Below, in pieces: positions 1 through 9,122 of a stretch of DNA of 64,000 nucleotides. Source of the stretch: Nostoc favosum CHAB5714 (lineage in GTDB: Bacteria; Cyanobacteriota; Cyanobacteriia; Cyanobacteriales; Nostocaceae); NCBI RefSeq assembly GCF_020829495.1, contig NZ_JAIVFQ010000026.1:1-64000 (forward strand). The letters run 5' to 3'. Under the pieces are notes generated by a model that ran no database searches, was not told where the DNA came from, and was given only the letters and a program-made list of their open reading frames with translations. The stretch's first letter is position 1. Each line of letters opens with the position of its first letter. The translations under genes and the position numbers were made by a program.

Positions 1-126
1 AAACCGCCAGAGATGGTGTTAGGTACGCATGACAAGCGTCAAATCATTGAGGAGCCGTGTGAGGTGAAAGTCTCATGCACGGTTTTGAAGACCAACGGAG
101 TTGGTGACAATTCCGTTGAGTTTAAT
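1..126 (+). mobile_element. Group II intron, 3' end (domains V and VI)
   Basis: The first bases carry the 3' end of a bacterial group II intron; the rest, including any reverse transcriptase gene, lies left of the window. Domain V is about 53-86: an AGCCGTG arm pairs with CACGGTT and the inner GTGAAAGT segment is the usual internal-loop and tetraloop part. Domain VI follows as a hairpin with arms CAACGGA (93-99) and TCCGTTG (112-118). The GAGTTTAAT end at 118-126 matches the GAGTTTAAY ends common in cyanobacterial introns, so the 3' splice site is placed after 126. The intron is on the + strand, antisense to the gene it interrupts, so splicing could not repair that gene's mRNA. Confidence 0.85.
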
Positions 127-508
127 CACAAGCCTTAAGAAAACGGACTTCTGCGGCCAGTTCAGCTGCTAGTTGATTAATGCGTTGAGCATGAACCTGT
201 GCGACTTCTTTCGCTTCCTCTAGCTGCTGCTGTTGGATAAGTTCTTTTGATTCACCTTGCCAACGCACTAATTTAGTTTGTTTTTGTTTTATCTGGGCTT
301 CCAGGGCTGCAACTGCCGCATCTATGCCCTGGAGTTCAACTGATAATTGGGCATTTTCTCTGGCTTGACGGCGGTAGGCTTCAACCATTGCCTGGGGTGA
401 ATCATTCTCGCCAGAGATTACATTATTAATAGTGAGTGCGGCGCGTTCTTCTAGGAGAATCTGAATTTGAGAGTTAAGCGCCGCCATTTCAGCCTGAATT
501 TGCTCCAT
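122..508 (-). CDS. Coiled-coil hypothetical protein, C-terminus cut by intron
   Basis: A 128-residue, Gln/Glu/Ala-rich protein that is almost entirely predicted coiled coil (for example LEAQIKQKQTKLVRW and LEEAKEVAQVHAQRINQL). There is no signal peptide and no recognisable catalytic domain. The reading frame runs into the group II intron: the last Asp codon uses intron bases and the stop codon (122-124) is intron sequence, so the true C-terminus is displaced or lost. thrB follows downstream 42 bp away on the opposite end of the pair (551-1462, same strand, upstream in transcription), so the two may have shared a transcript. The function is unknown. The frame itself is convincing because of its regular heptad composition. 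Confidence 0.6.
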   Translation of the reverse strand: MEQIQAEMAALNSQIQILLEERAALTINNVISGENDSPQAMVEAYRRQARENAQLSVELQGIDAAVAALEAQIKQKQTKLVRWQGESKELIQQQQLEEAKEVAQVHAQRINQLAAELAAEVRFLKACD

Positions 509-550
509 AAATCGAGTTTTAAGTGCTGAGTAAAATAGTCATCGGATTTT

Positions 551-1462
551 TTAAAAGCTTTTTGCGCCTTGGGTATCGAGAGAAAGCGATCGCACCTCGG
601 CTGTAATTCCTTCTTCTTGCCAAGCAGCTAACATCGCCGCCTCCACAGCCTCTGAGTGTAATTTATCTGTCAAAGCTAACAGTGTCGGCCCCGCACCACT
701 AATTACCATACCATAAGCACCAGCACTAACGGCTGCGATGTTGACAGCATCATAACCAGGAATCAAAGCTTTGCGATAGGGCTGATGCAACTTATCTTGC
801 AAAGCTGTTTTTAACCATTGTCCGTTACCAGTTTCCAAGCCGCGCAACAATAACCCCAAATGTGCTGTATTGAAAATCGCATCGGCGCGACTCACTTCAG
901 TTGGAAGAACTCCCCGCGCTTCTGAAGTGGAAAGTTCAAAATTAGGAATAGCTATAACTGGTACAATATCTTGATGCCAGGGAACATCACAAATTTCCCA
1001 AGCTGCACCACTAGTAGCAGCGAGACGACATCCTCCCAACAAAGCTGGAACTACATTATCAGGATGTCCTTCCATTGCGATCGCTAACTCCATCACCTGC
1101 GACTGACTCATAGGCGTACCCTCAAGTTGATTAGCAGCAACCAAGCCACCAACAATTGCTGTCGCCGAACTACCCAAACCCCTCGCCAACGGGACACCTA
1201 ACTTAATCTCTATTTTCACAGTCGCCGGTGTCTGCTCTATATGTTGATAGAACTTGATAAAGGCTTGGTAGAGGAGATTACTCTCATCGGTTTGGACTCC
1301 TTCAGCTTCGGTACCAGTGACATGAATAGTTAACCCACCTTCTTGGCGAGTGAACTTGAACTCGTTGTACAGCTTTAATGCTGCACCGATGCAATCAAAA
1401 CCAGGCCCCAAATTCGCAGTTGTGGCGGGAACGGTAACAGTGACATTAGAAACAACAGACAT
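551..1462 (-). CDS. thrB: Homoserine kinase
   Basis: Phosphorylates L-homoserine to O-phospho-L-homoserine with ATP, the step before threonine synthase in threonine synthesis; cytosolic. The 303-residue length is normal for ThrB. The N-terminus VTVPATTANLGPGFD (residues 9-23) is the GHMP-kinase substrate motif. PLARGLGSSATA (91-102) is the ATP-binding GHMP loop, and the C-terminal GAYGMVISGAGPT is the third conserved GHMP motif. The start ATG at 1462 gives the standard family N-terminus. The neighbours are not threonine genes, which is usual for cyanobacteria. Confidence 0.96.
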   Translation of the reverse strand: MSVVSNVTVTVPATTANLGPGFDCIGAALKLYNEFKFTRQEGGLTIHVTGTEAEGVQTDESNLLYQAFIKFYQHIEQTPATVKIEIKLGVPLARGLGSSATAIVGGLVAANQLEGTPMSQSQVMELAIAMEGHPDNVVPALLGGCRLAATSGAAWEICDVPWHQDIVPVIAIPNFELSTSEARGVLPTEVSRADAIFNTAHLGLLLRGLETGNGQWLKTALQDKLHQPYRKALIPGYDAVNIAAVSAGAYGMVISGAGPTLLALTDKLHSEAVEAAMLAAWQEEGITAEVRSLSLDTQGAKSF

Positions 1463-1560
1463 TGGTAAAACTCACTAATCATCAACCAGCATCCCATGTA
1501 AAGGGTTGATTTGATCATGAGCTATGGTATTTGTCTATAAGTCAGGAAACATCAAGCTCG

Positions 1561-2541
1561 TTAATCAACCATACTGCTACTTTTAATAACCCAATTTTCT
1601 ACCCTACGAACAAGAGTATCTACCCATTCTTGGGTTAAGCGTTTTTCATAATATCTTGGTATATGTACTTTACCCACAGCTTTGTACAAAGCTTTTTTCC
1701 AAGCCGTGTATTCATAAACCGCTTCCTCATCTCCCTTAGCTGCTTTCACTGCTATTTGGAAGAACAGGATGTTAACCTCGTCTCCTTCTACACCGTTATA
1801 CCCACTTTTTAAATCCCAATTTACACCATTACACATTATGGCTGCATATTGCATTTGATCCAAGTAAACCTGCTCATAATATCGCATTGGACAGTAATTA
1901 CGATTAAATTCGCTGCGATTTGCTAGGTCTATAATCTTCTCTTGATCATCTTCGCATTTTTTTATTTTTGATTCGACTATAGCTATTTTGGTACGATTAG
2001 GTTCGAGCAAAAGACTTATTTTCTCACCCTTTTCTTCTGCTCTATAAATCCAAGGTGGAGTAGGAAATAAGTTGTTAGTCCATAGTCCTAATCTATATTT
2101 TTTTCTAGCAAAGTATTGAGCATCTAAGTAGCTGAATTCTATTTCTGTAGTTAAAAAATCATAATAAGCCCAAGCATTGCCTGTTATTACCATAAGCCAG
2201 CTTAAGGAGTAACCATTTATAAAAACATCAGCAATATGGCGTCCATGTTTTTCCTCAAAAGCAATAAATCTTATGGCTATTACAGACGCTGTATTTGAAA
2301 ACTGATTTTCTAACCATTTTTTTGAGTCTAATCCATATTCTTGATTATGCTCAGGTGCATCGATGTAAGCAAGACGAATATTTAGGCTCTCTTCACCCTT
2401 ACGGACTAGTAAACCATCACCATCTATAACTTTTATGACTTTACCCGTTTCTAGGTCTCTATACGAGTCAGCATGGATAACTGAGAAATGTTTTTTAACA
2501 AGCAATAGGAACTCAGTATTTTTCTGATATGATTCAACCAT
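1561..2541 (-). CDS. Thermonuclease (SNase)-fold protein with C-terminal extension
   Basis: Residues about 33-155 form a staphylococcal nuclease-like OB fold that would hydrolyse DNA or RNA with calcium. Catalytic positions are present: Arg56 in RLAYIDAPE, Glu64 in the same motif, and Arg101 in EKHGRHIADVF. The usual closing motif, a Leu/Gly-Trp segment (RLGLW, 150-154), is also there. About 170 residues follow with no domain I recognise; they are rich in Tyr, Lys and Trp. No signal peptide is seen at the chosen ATG, which is unusual because many bacterial SNases are secreted. The gene stands alone, 98 bp upstream of thrB. The nuclease fold is clear; substrate and role of the extension are unknown. 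Confidence 0.8.
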   Translation of the reverse strand: MVESYQKNTEFLLLVKKHFSVIHADSYRDLETGKVIKVIDGDGLLVRKGEESLNIRLAYIDAPEHNQEYGLDSKKWLENQFSNTASVIAIRFIAFEEKHGRHIADVFINGYSLSWLMVITGNAWAYYDFLTTEIEFSYLDAQYFARKKYRLGLWTNNLFPTPPWIYRAEEKGEKISLLLEPNRTKIAIVESKIKKCEDDQEKIIDLANRSEFNRNYCPMRYYEQVYLDQMQYAAIMCNGVNWDLKSGYNGVEGDEVNILFFQIAVKAAKGDEEAVYEYTAWKKALYKAVGKVHIPRYYEKRLTQEWVDTLVRRVENWVIKSSSMVD

Positions 2542-2896
2542 AAGTATGCTTAGTTACACATAAATATAATCTGTTGTAGCATAGCCTTTGCGCTTTACTC
2601 TAATTTAAACAATTGACACTTAGCTACAGACTTAGCACGAAAAATACCCGCAACCAATATAAAAGTGGTAGCGGGTTAAGTAATATTAAAGCTGCTTAGA
2701 TGCCAAAAATTCTTGAAAAAACGATCGCCAGATTTTCAAAATTTATGGGTTTAATAGGTTTACTTAATAACTTTCAAAACAGTCTTCGGACGGTGCGTTA
2801 CGCTTTACTAACACACCCTACGTGTATTTCAAAAATCAAATATCAGTCCTATAACACTGATTGGAATTACGAATTACGAATTACTTTGACTTACCC
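2542..2896. other. Intergenic region with dispersed-repeat fragments
   Basis: No convincing gene. Positions 2831-2852 match one end of the MITE family seen complete at 21869-22013 (AAATCAAATATCAGTCCTAT type end), but a matching partner end is not evident, so this is probably a fragment. A short attacgaattac repeat occupies about 2867-2884; the same unit recurs at 16435-16483 and 57325-57384. Confidence 0.5.
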
Positions 2897-3196
2897 TCAA
2901 TCTGCATCCAGTTTATCCAATAGTTTTTTTCCATGAATCACTGCTGCAATAGTTAAAGTGTCACCCTGAATTCGATAGATGATTCGATAGCTATATACAA
3001 ACTTTTCCCTAATAGTATCATTGCCAAACTCTGGTACTATTCGACCTGAGAAAGGAAAGTTACTCAAGTTACGAGTTACATCGATTATCCTCTGAACTAC
3101 TGCCGCAGCATAAGCAGTCGAGTCACGAGATATGTATGTGGCAATATCTTCTACATCTTCTAGTGCTTTAGGAGACCAAACTACTTGATAAGCCAT
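2897..3196 (-). CDS. ParE/RelE-superfamily toxin
   Basis: A 99-residue protein of the RelE/ParE toxin fold. The start VVWSPKALEDVEDIATYISRD is the typical first strand-helix unit. NFPFSGRIVPEFG is the PxxGR-type loop, and EKFVYSYRIIYRIQGDTLTI gives the conserved C-terminal strands. Length fits ParE (90-105 residues). By analogy it would poison gyrase or, if RelE-like, cut mRNA on ribosomes; the sequence alone does not decide. It overlaps the upstream small gene by 16 bp, the normal antitoxin-toxin arrangement, so both are probably translated from one message and co-repressed. Confidence 0.85.
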   Translation of the reverse strand: MAYQVVWSPKALEDVEDIATYISRDSTAYAAAVVQRIIDVTRNLSNFPFSGRIVPEFGNDTIREKFVYSYRIIYRIQGDTLTIAAVIHGKKLLDKLDAD

Positions 3197-3369
3197 TTGC
3201 TTAAACGTTCTTCAGCTTCCTCTTGTGCGATCGCTCCTTCTGTGTCGGCTACTTCTAATCCACGACTAACTTTCTCAATTACATACAGATGGTATTGAAT
3301 ATCTTCGATTGAGCAATCATCTGGCAATTGGTTCAGCAGAGATTGGACTTTTTCTTTTGTGGTATTCAT
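3181..3369 (-). CDS. Antitoxin partner of the ParE-type toxin
   Basis: A 62-residue acidic protein directly upstream of, and overlapping, the toxin. The sequence NQLPDDCSIEDIQYHLYVIEKV resembles the short helical antitoxins that accompany ParE toxins in cyanobacteria (ParD-like or unclassified). The C-terminal part EGAIAQEEAEERLSKWL looks like the flexible toxin-binding segment. No clear DNA-binding fold can be assigned by eye. The role as antitoxin is inferred from position, size and the 16-bp overlap. Confidence 0.78.
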   Translation of the reverse strand: MNTTKEKVQSLLNQLPDDCSIEDIQYHLYVIEKVSRGLEVADTEGAIAQEEAEERLSKWLIK

Positions 3370-3573
3370 AGCCTGATTTTTAGTTCATTAATAAAGCAAC
3401 TGAACGCTCTGGTCGGTTGTAGAGTCCGTATTAACATTAATATAACTCGAATGTGGCATTGATAGCCTATCCATCATGGTAAGCTATCAATACTCTGTTC
3501 TTCCTCAGAAAGATACCTAGAAGTTCTCGAAGTTAGCGATCGCTCTTTTCGACAAGTCTATTGGTCAAAAAGC

Positions 3574-5262
3574 TTACTTCAAAGTTCCCAAAACGGGCGC
3601 TACCTCAACCTCGGAAATTTGCGGAACCAAGATTCTATTGGCATAAATCTGGGAATTTGTTTGCGAGATTATGGCATAAGACTGGCGAAGATTAGCATTG
3701 ACTGCGACAGTCTTCACGTCGTACATCTGCATCGCCATTTTGGGATAGAAACCAATACCAATAATCATCAACAGAAAACAGGCAGCGATAAACACCTCAC
3801 GCGGTCTAGCATCGTCGTAGACTGCTTCTTCTGGCACTAGGCAGTCTGTACCAAAACAAACTGTTCCCTCATCTTGTTGATTTTCTAAGCCTGCATTATT
3901 AATGTCGCAGATGAGTGCTGCACCTTTACCATAAAATACCTCTCGCAGCATGGAAAGTAGATAGATAGGTGTGAGGATGACTCCAACTGCGGCTAGAAAA
4001 ACTGTGACGGTGCAGAAAGTTGAACTGTAAACGTCACTGCTTGTCATACCAACGAATACTGAGAGTTCGCCAGCAAAGCCACTCATACCGGGAAGTGCTA
4101 AGGATGCCATTGCTCCGATTGTAAACAGGGCAAAGACTTTGGGCATGGCTTGACCAATACCGCCCATATCTTTCATTACCATTGTGTGGGTGCGATCGTA
4201 AGTAACACCTGCTAAAAAGAACAGTACTGATGCAATCAAACCATGCGAAATCATCTGCAACATCGCACCATTGATTCCCAAATCAGTGAAGGACGCAATG
4301 CCAAGCAGCACAAACCCCATGTGGGAAATCGACGAATAAGCCAAACGCCGCTTCATATTGGTCTGAGCAAAGGAGTTTAATGCACCATAGATAATGTTGA
4401 CAACGCCGAGAATGGCTAGAACAGGCGCAAAGTAAATGTGTGCATCGGGAAGCAACTCAAGATTCAGGCGAATCAGTCCGTATCCGCCCATTTTCAGCAA
4501 CACACCAGCCAAAATCATCGACACAGGAGAGGATGCTTCGCCGTGGGCATCAGGCAACCAGGTATGCATCGGGAAAACAGCAAGCTTGACACCAAATGCA
4601 ATTAACAACCCTGCATAAAGTAGCAGTTGTAGTCCAAGGGGATATTCCTTACTGGCGAGGGCGGTTATATCAAATGTCATATCACCACCGCCGTATAGCC
4701 CCATTGCCAGGGCTGCCACTAAAATAAATATAGAAGCCGCTGCGGTATACAACAAAAATTTTGTAGCCGCATACCGACGCCTTTTCCCACCCCAAATACA
4801 GACTAGTAGGTAGACGGGAATCAACTCTACTTCCCACATGATGAAAAATAGCAGCAAGTCTTTGGCAACGAACACCCCTATCTGTGCGGAATACAGCACC
4901 AGCATCAGAAAATAGAAGAGGCGAGGTCGGTGATCAACTTGCCAGGCCGAAAAAATCGAGAGTGTGGTGACAAATCCTGCTAGCAGCACAAGTGGCGCTG
5001 AAAGCCCATCGACCGATACTGCCCAGTTAAGACCCAACTGAGGCATCCAGGCATAATTTTCCACCATTTGAAAACTAGCACTGCTGGCATCGTAATGCTT
5101 CCAAAAGGCGTAGCACATTAAGGCGAAGTCTGCGATACCTACACCCAGTGCATACCACCGCACGCGCTTACCATCTTTATCAGGCAGCACAGGAATAAGC
5201 AGGGAAGCAACGAGTGGCAGCAAGACAATTGCGGTAAGCCAAGGAAATTGATCCGCTATCAT
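3574..5262 (-). CDS. ndhD: NAD(P)H-quinone oxidoreductase (NDH-1) chain 4
   Basis: A thylakoid membrane proton-pumping subunit of NDH-1 (respiration and cyclic electron flow; family homologous to complex I NuoM). The 562 residues contain about 14 hydrophobic segments. Key antiporter-family residues are visible: Glu144 in [13 protein letters not shown], Lys226 in [20 protein letters not shown], and the conserved [15 protein letters not shown] loop. It resembles the NdhD1/D2 type of the standard NDH-1L complex rather than the CO2-uptake NdhD3/D4 types, a judgement by eye. No ndhF lies beside it here. The C-terminal 110 residues include a cysteine-containing loop ([20 protein letters not shown]) between the last helices. 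Confidence 0.93.
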   Translation of the reverse strand: MIADQFPWLTAIVLLPLVASLLIPVLPDKDGKRVRWYALGVGIADFALMCYAFWKHYDASSASFQMVENYAWMPQLGLNWAVSVDGLSAPLVLLAGFVTTLSIFSAWQVDHRPRLFYFLMLVLYSAQIGVFVAKDLLLFFIMWEVELIPVYLLVCIWGGKRRRYAATKFLLYTAAASIFILVAALAMGLYGGGDMTFDITALASKEYPLGLQLLLYAGLLIAFGVKLAVFPMHTWLPDAHGEASSPVSMILAGVLLKMGGYGLIRLNLELLPDAHIYFAPVLAILGVVNIIYGALNSFAQTNMKRRLAYSSISHMGFVLLGIASFTDLGINGAMLQMISHGLIASVLFFLAGVTYDRTHTMVMKDMGGIGQAMPKVFALFTIGAMASLALPGMSGFAGELSVFVGMTSSDVYSSTFCTVTVFLAAVGVILTPIYLLSMLREVFYGKGAALICDINNAGLENQQDEGTVCFGTDCLVPEEAVYDDARPREVFIAACFLLMIIGIGFYPKMAMQMYDVKTVAVNANLRQSYAIISQTNSQIYANRILVPQISEVEVAPVLGTLK

Positions 5263-5440
5263 GTATATGAGAAAAAATACTTATTTGGGATGATGTCATT
5301 GTACTAAACTCTGTAACAATTTCTTCATAAGTATTTGTCCCAGTTAACCATAAATATTTGTCCCAGTTAACCGCTTTGACTCAAAGACAATTGACTTGAA
5401 AATGGCGACTGGGGACTGGGGAAGAAAGATTTTTATTTGC

Positions 5441-6160
5441 TCACGGTACTAATCCAGCCCGCAAAGCACGGACAGCAGCCTGTGTCCGGTCAGCAACACA
5501 GAGTTTATTGAGAATACCTCGAACATGAGTTTTTACAGTACCGACTGTTAAATAGAGCCTTTTAGCAATTTCTGCATTGTCACACCCGGCGACAATCAAC
5601 TCTAAAACATCCATCTCCCTATGAGTTAAAGGATAGGTGACTATACTTTTCTCAACATCTGGGTCAATACCTTCAATCAAGACTCTTTTTCCAGATGCCC
5701 CTCTGCTGCTATCGGGGAAATCTTGACGTATTTGTTGTAGTATAAGGTCTGCGATCGCTGGATCGATCCATGAGCTACCTGCATGGGTTGTTTGCACAGC
5801 CTCCACTAGTTTCTCAGTTTCGATATCTTTCATGCAATAAGAATCTGCACCTGCTGCAAATGCTGCTAAAACTGCCTGTTCGCTATTCTGCATCGTTAAA
5901 ATTAGCAGCTTTGTAGTATAGTCTTCGTTCTCTGCTTGATATTGCCTAAATGTGCGTGTTAGCTCAATACCATCCATGTCAGGCAAACCGATGTCAATAG
6001 TAGCAACATCAGGCTTGAGACTTTTCAGAAGCTTGATGCCCTCAGTTGCATTGGCTGCTTCACCAACAATGTTAAACTCTGGCTGGGTTTGTAAGGCAGC
6101 CCGTAAGCCGATTCTTGTAAGGTTGTGATCTTCAATCACAAGGATCTTGATTTCACTCAT
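5441..6160 (-). CDS. NarL/FixJ-family response regulator
   Basis: A two-domain transcription regulator of 239 residues. The receiver domain (about 4-125) has the acidic pair Glu10-Asp11, the phosphoacceptor Asp56 in DVATIDIGLPDMDG, the Thr of LILTMQ and Lys110 region in YCMKDIET. A LuxR-type helix-turn-helix follows (about 172-235) with the signature LTHREMDVLELIVAG and TVGTVKTHVRGILNKL. The linker of about 45 residues is longer than usual. It is divergently placed to a receiver-histidine kinase starting at 6715, so they may form one pathway, but no pairing is proven. Confidence 0.88.
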   Translation of the reverse strand: MSEIKILVIEDHNLTRIGLRAALQTQPEFNIVGEAANATEGIKLLKSLKPDVATIDIGLPDMDGIELTRTFRQYQAENEDYTTKLLILTMQNSEQAVLAAFAAGADSYCMKDIETEKLVEAVQTTHAGSSWIDPAIADLILQQIRQDFPDSSRGASGKRVLIEGIDPDVEKSIVTYPLTHREMDVLELIVAGCDNAEIAKRLYLTVGTVKTHVRGILNKLCVADRTQAAVRALRAGLVP

Positions 6161-6714
6161 AGTTGCTTAACTTTACTGTTATTTATCTAAAGTACAGATT
6201 AAAATAATCTCGTTCTTCTATTCGGTATCTTATACAAAAAGCAATGCGTTTGGTATTGTTCCCTAATCTTCATCTACCATTAGACATAAATAACCTTATC
6301 TCGTAAGCTTTTCTAAGGCAAGAGTTTCGATATAACAATATAATTCAATCAAAAAATATTTTTATACATTAACCTGATTATATATATCTGATGGTAAACA
6401 AGTTATCATTGACAATCCGGTAGCAAGCAAGAGTGGGTGACTATGATGATGTACATAAAAGGGACTAAATTACCTCACCCTAAGACCCAGACACAAATAT
6501 TGCTTGAATAATAAACGGATTATATACTTATAATATTTTATATTATTTAATACAACTATTGAACATTAGTTAAGTTTAATTACTTAAAAAAATAAGATAT
6601 TTAATTCAGAAAACTTTAAAGGAAAATGTGAATCCTTAATAATCTCAGCCCTACTGAAGTAAGCTATTACTAGATTTGCGAGGGATAGCCAAGCACTTCT
6701 TTTTTTATTTAGCC
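6161..6714. other. Intergenic AT-rich region between divergent regulators
   Basis: About 550 bp without a credible gene. The stretch 6520-6600 is very AT-rich (runs such as attatatacttataatatttta) and probably holds promoters for one or both divergent genes. I could not assign a specific operator. Confidence 0.5.
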
Positions 6715-7809
6715 ATGTCTTTAACTAAAACTGTCAAAAAAGATAAAATTCTGGTTGTCGATGATATTTTTGACAATTTACTGGTCTTAGAAGCTGTCCT
6801 AGAAGATGAGCGCTATGAAATTAGCTTAGTGGAAGATAGCAAAATTGCTCTGGCGATGGTTGAAGAGTCGCCACCAGACATAATTCTCTTAGATGTGATG
6901 ATGCCGGAGATAGATGGGTATGAATTCACTCGACGCATCCGGCAGAATCCGGCGTTGCCGTTTATCCCCATTCTGCTGCTCACGGCTCACTATGCGTCTA
7001 GCGTTGTGGAAGGACTCGATGCTGGTGCAGATGACTTTATTCGTAAACCATTCGATCCTGATGAATTACATGCACGAGTGCGATCGCTCCTACGCCTCAA
7101 ACATAGTATCGACGAACGAGATCAGATGGCTAACCTGCGGGCAGATTTTGTCTCGCGTTTTACTCACGATTTACGCATACCACTAGTAGCTTCCAACCGC
7201 GTATTAAAATTATTGCTGGAAGGCAGGTTTTGCGATGTTTCGCCACAATTGCAAGAAATAATTGATACCATGATTGGCAGTAATCAAGACCTGCTGGAAA
7301 TGGTAAATACCTTGCTAGAAGTGTATCGTCATGAAGCGGGCTGTAAAACCTTAAAGATTTCTCCCTGCAATATTCAGGAATTAGTTAGTGAAGTTTCTCA
7401 AGAATTAACTCCCTTAGCTGAAGAAAAAGGATTAACTGTAAATATTGATCGAGGTGAAACTGCAAGCACCATCATGGGCGATCGCTTAGAACTGCGGCGA
7501 GTTTTGACAAATATTATCGGCAATGCCATCAAATTTACAGACAAAGGTTCTGTAGATATTCACTGCTATCCTACTCCGTTAGCTGTGACTATTGATATCC
7601 AAGATACAGGGCCAGGAATTTCTAAACAAGACCAGGCAATATTATTCGAGCGATTTCGCCAAGGTAAACACCAGCGTTCTGGCAGTGGTTTGGGACTATA
7701 TCTATCTCGCTGCATTATCGAAGCACATGAAGGCACAATCGATGTGACATCTGAACCAGGGCAGGGTAGTACATTCACTATCCGTCTACCTGTAGCAAGC
7801 GAAAACTAA
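6715..7809 (+). CDS. Receiver-domain histidine kinase
   Basis: A soluble 364-residue protein with an N-terminal receiver (Asp16-Asp17 acidic pair, phosphoacceptor Asp60 in DIILLDVMMPEIDG, Lys111 in IRKPFDP), then a HisKA segment with His151 in SRFTHDLRIPL, and a HATPase domain: N box NIIGNAIKF (267-275), G1 DTGPGIS (297-303) and G2 SGLGLYLS (324-331). The order receiver-kinase is typical of cyanobacterial phosphorelay kinases that receive input from another protein. The ATG at 6715 was chosen over an in-frame TTG at 6676 because the 13 extra residues are not family-like. No membrane segment or sensor domain is present. Confidence 0.88.
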   Translation: MSLTKTVKKDKILVVDDIFDNLLVLEAVLEDERYEISLVEDSKIALAMVEESPPDIILLDVMMPEIDGYEFTRRIRQNPALPFIPILLLTAHYASSVVEGLDAGADDFIRKPFDPDELHARVRSLLRLKHSIDERDQMANLRADFVSRFTHDLRIPLVASNRVLKLLLEGRFCDVSPQLQEIIDTMIGSNQDLLEMVNTLLEVYRHEAGCKTLKISPCNIQELVSEVSQELTPLAEEKGLTVNIDRGETASTIMGDRLELRRVLTNIIGNAIKFTDKGSVDIHCYPTPLAVTIDIQDTGPGISKQDQAILFERFRQGKHQRSGSGLGLYLSRCIIEAHEGTIDVTSEPGQGSTFTIRLPVASEN

Positions 7810-7910
7810 AAAGTAGGCAGACAAAAAATTATTGGTATGGTACTGCCCTAATACGGTATTGTTCAGTAATTTTTTTTCTCAAGAATAGCTTCTCTTGCCG
7901 AACTGCCCTA

Positions 7911-8100
7911 ATACCAATTCTGTATAAAGATGCGCCAAATTTAGAAAGGAACGAACCGCAGAGACACAGAGAAGCCAGTGCGCCCTTGCGGTTAAGAGAC
8001 TTGTTCGCTCTTAGCGTTCCCGCTCTTTAGCAACTGGCGCGACACAGAGGAGAAAAAGCAAGGTTAAAAAATTCAGCGCAGCTTCATAAAGAAATGGTAT
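7911..8100. repeat. MITE-like element, ATACCAATTCT termini
   Basis: About 190 bp bounded by imperfect inverted ends: ATACCAATTCTGTATAAAG on the left and the reverse complement of CTTCATAAAGAAATGGTAT on the right, continuing to a shared TGCGC. Inside is the dispersed segment aacgaaccgcagagacacag, seen in elements of other families. It ends just before the next element (8109-8253), so this 0.5-kb gap is a mosaic of insertions. The remaining bases of 7810-8330 hold an isolated terminus ttaactgaacggtattg (8283-8299) and no gene. Confidence 0.6.
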
Positions 8101-8108
8101 AAGCGCCT

Positions 8109-8253
8109 CAATACTGCTCGGTTAAGGGAAATTCTAGGTTGGGTAGAGCATAAGCGTTACCCAACAAATCTCGGTAAATGTTGGGTTTCGTTCCTCAACC
8201 TAACCTACATCAACTACATTAACGTAAGTTTTTCGCTTAACCGAGCAGTATTG
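8109..8253. repeat. MITE family A, copy 1
   Basis: A 145-bp element with 18-bp perfect terminal inverted repeats, CAATACTGCTCGGTTAAG at 8109-8126 and its complement at 8236-8253. The ends match those of three other copies (48489, 52710, 53721). The interior carries a second dispersed repeat, the ttgggtttcgttcctcaacc motif also found at 43400-43465. The flanking 10-mers (ataagcgcct and tcaagagtct) agree at only 6 of 10 bases, so the duplication is decayed and this copy is probably older. Confidence 0.75.
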
Positions 8254-8330
8254 TCAAGAGTCTGCCTCAACCAAGAGATTCTTTAACTGAACGGTATTGC
8301 CCGCCTACCTACTTAATGAAAATTACTGTG

Positions 8331-9122
8331 CTATTTATTCAGCAGTAACTTCTTTTTGTTGTATAAAACCAGTAATCCAACAAAACCTAATCCTAACAAA
8401 GTTGAAGGTTCTGGAACAGAGATGTTTTGTGCTGTCAAGCTGGTTTCATAAGAAACAGTCAAATTCCCGTTAGATGGAAGTGAGTAGCTAGCTTCAATAG
8501 GTTGCTCTAGCCCTTCTTGGGTAATGGGTATAGAAAAAGTGCCATCTAAGTTTTTTGCTACTACTTTACCTAGATATTCTACTGTAACAGCATCGGTAAT
8601 TGGTTTACCTTCAGATAATACCTGAACTAGTAAGCTTTCACCTGGAGTAACAGCTAAAGGGTTTTGTAGAGGTAGAATTTCTAATGGCAGATTGAATGGT
8701 TTGGCTAAATCATCAGACCAATCATAAAAAGCCTTGGTGTATTTGAGGTAATGACCAACATTATCATAGTTAGAAATTTCCTGTTCTGTGATGCGGAGAG
8801 ATTGATTATTCGATAATCTGGCAAAATAGCCATTATCAAAAAAACCTTGGATAGCTGCTACATTTTTACCAGCAGTTAGAGATAAAGCATCTTGTTTTTG
8901 ATTGAGATCAAAAGGAATAATTTGTTTGTTAGTATCATAAACTATTGCTTGTTTGAATCTAGAGGTTTCATAAGGTTCTGGGCCATCTTCTGGATGTCCA
9001 AACAAAATATCATATTCGCCATTGTTGTAATCAAACCAGACAACATGCGCTGATGCTGGTTGGATAAAGCATGGCAAAATAGCTGCTGCTATGAGCAGCG
9101 TTTTTATTTTTTGCAGAAACAT
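8331..9122 (-). CDS. Secreted DUF4198-like protein with PEP-CTERM anchor
   Basis: A 263-residue exported protein. It starts with a signal peptide (MFLQKIKTLLIAAAILPCF, cleaved near PASAH) followed directly by HVVWFDYNNGEYDILFGHPED, typical of the DUF4198 group of periplasmic proteins often linked to nickel/cobalt uptake. The C-terminus is a PEP-CTERM sorting signal: VPEPSTLLGLGFVGLLVLY followed by basic residues. The start at 9122 was chosen over an in-frame ATG at 9353 because it sits directly on the signal peptide and has a GGGAAG-like ribosome site. The upstream 77 codons read through dispersed repeats. No metal transporter genes are adjacent; a metal role is only a family-based suggestion. 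Confidence 0.75.
   Translation of the reverse strand: MFLQKIKTLLIAAAILPCFIQPASAHVVWFDYNNGEYDILFGHPEDGPEPYETSRFKQAIVYDTNKQIIPFDLNQKQDALSLTAGKNVAAIQGFFDNGYFARLSNNQSLRITEQEISNYDNVGHYLKYTKAFYDWSDDLAKPFNLPLEILPLQNPLAVTPGESLLVQVLSEGKPITDAVTVEYLGKVVAKNLDGTFSIPITQEGLEQPIEASYSLPSNGNLTVSYETSLTAQNISVPEPSTLLGLGFVGLLVLYNKKKLLLNK

Noticed and set aside
2700..2936. 78-codon + strand frame
   Set aside because: It overlaps the toxin gene, runs through a MITE end and attacgaattac repeats and has no family features.
7847..8299. A single large outer element with family A type ends
   Set aside because: The left candidate end (aatacggtattgttcag) fits poorly and no duplicated flank was found; treated as separate small elements.
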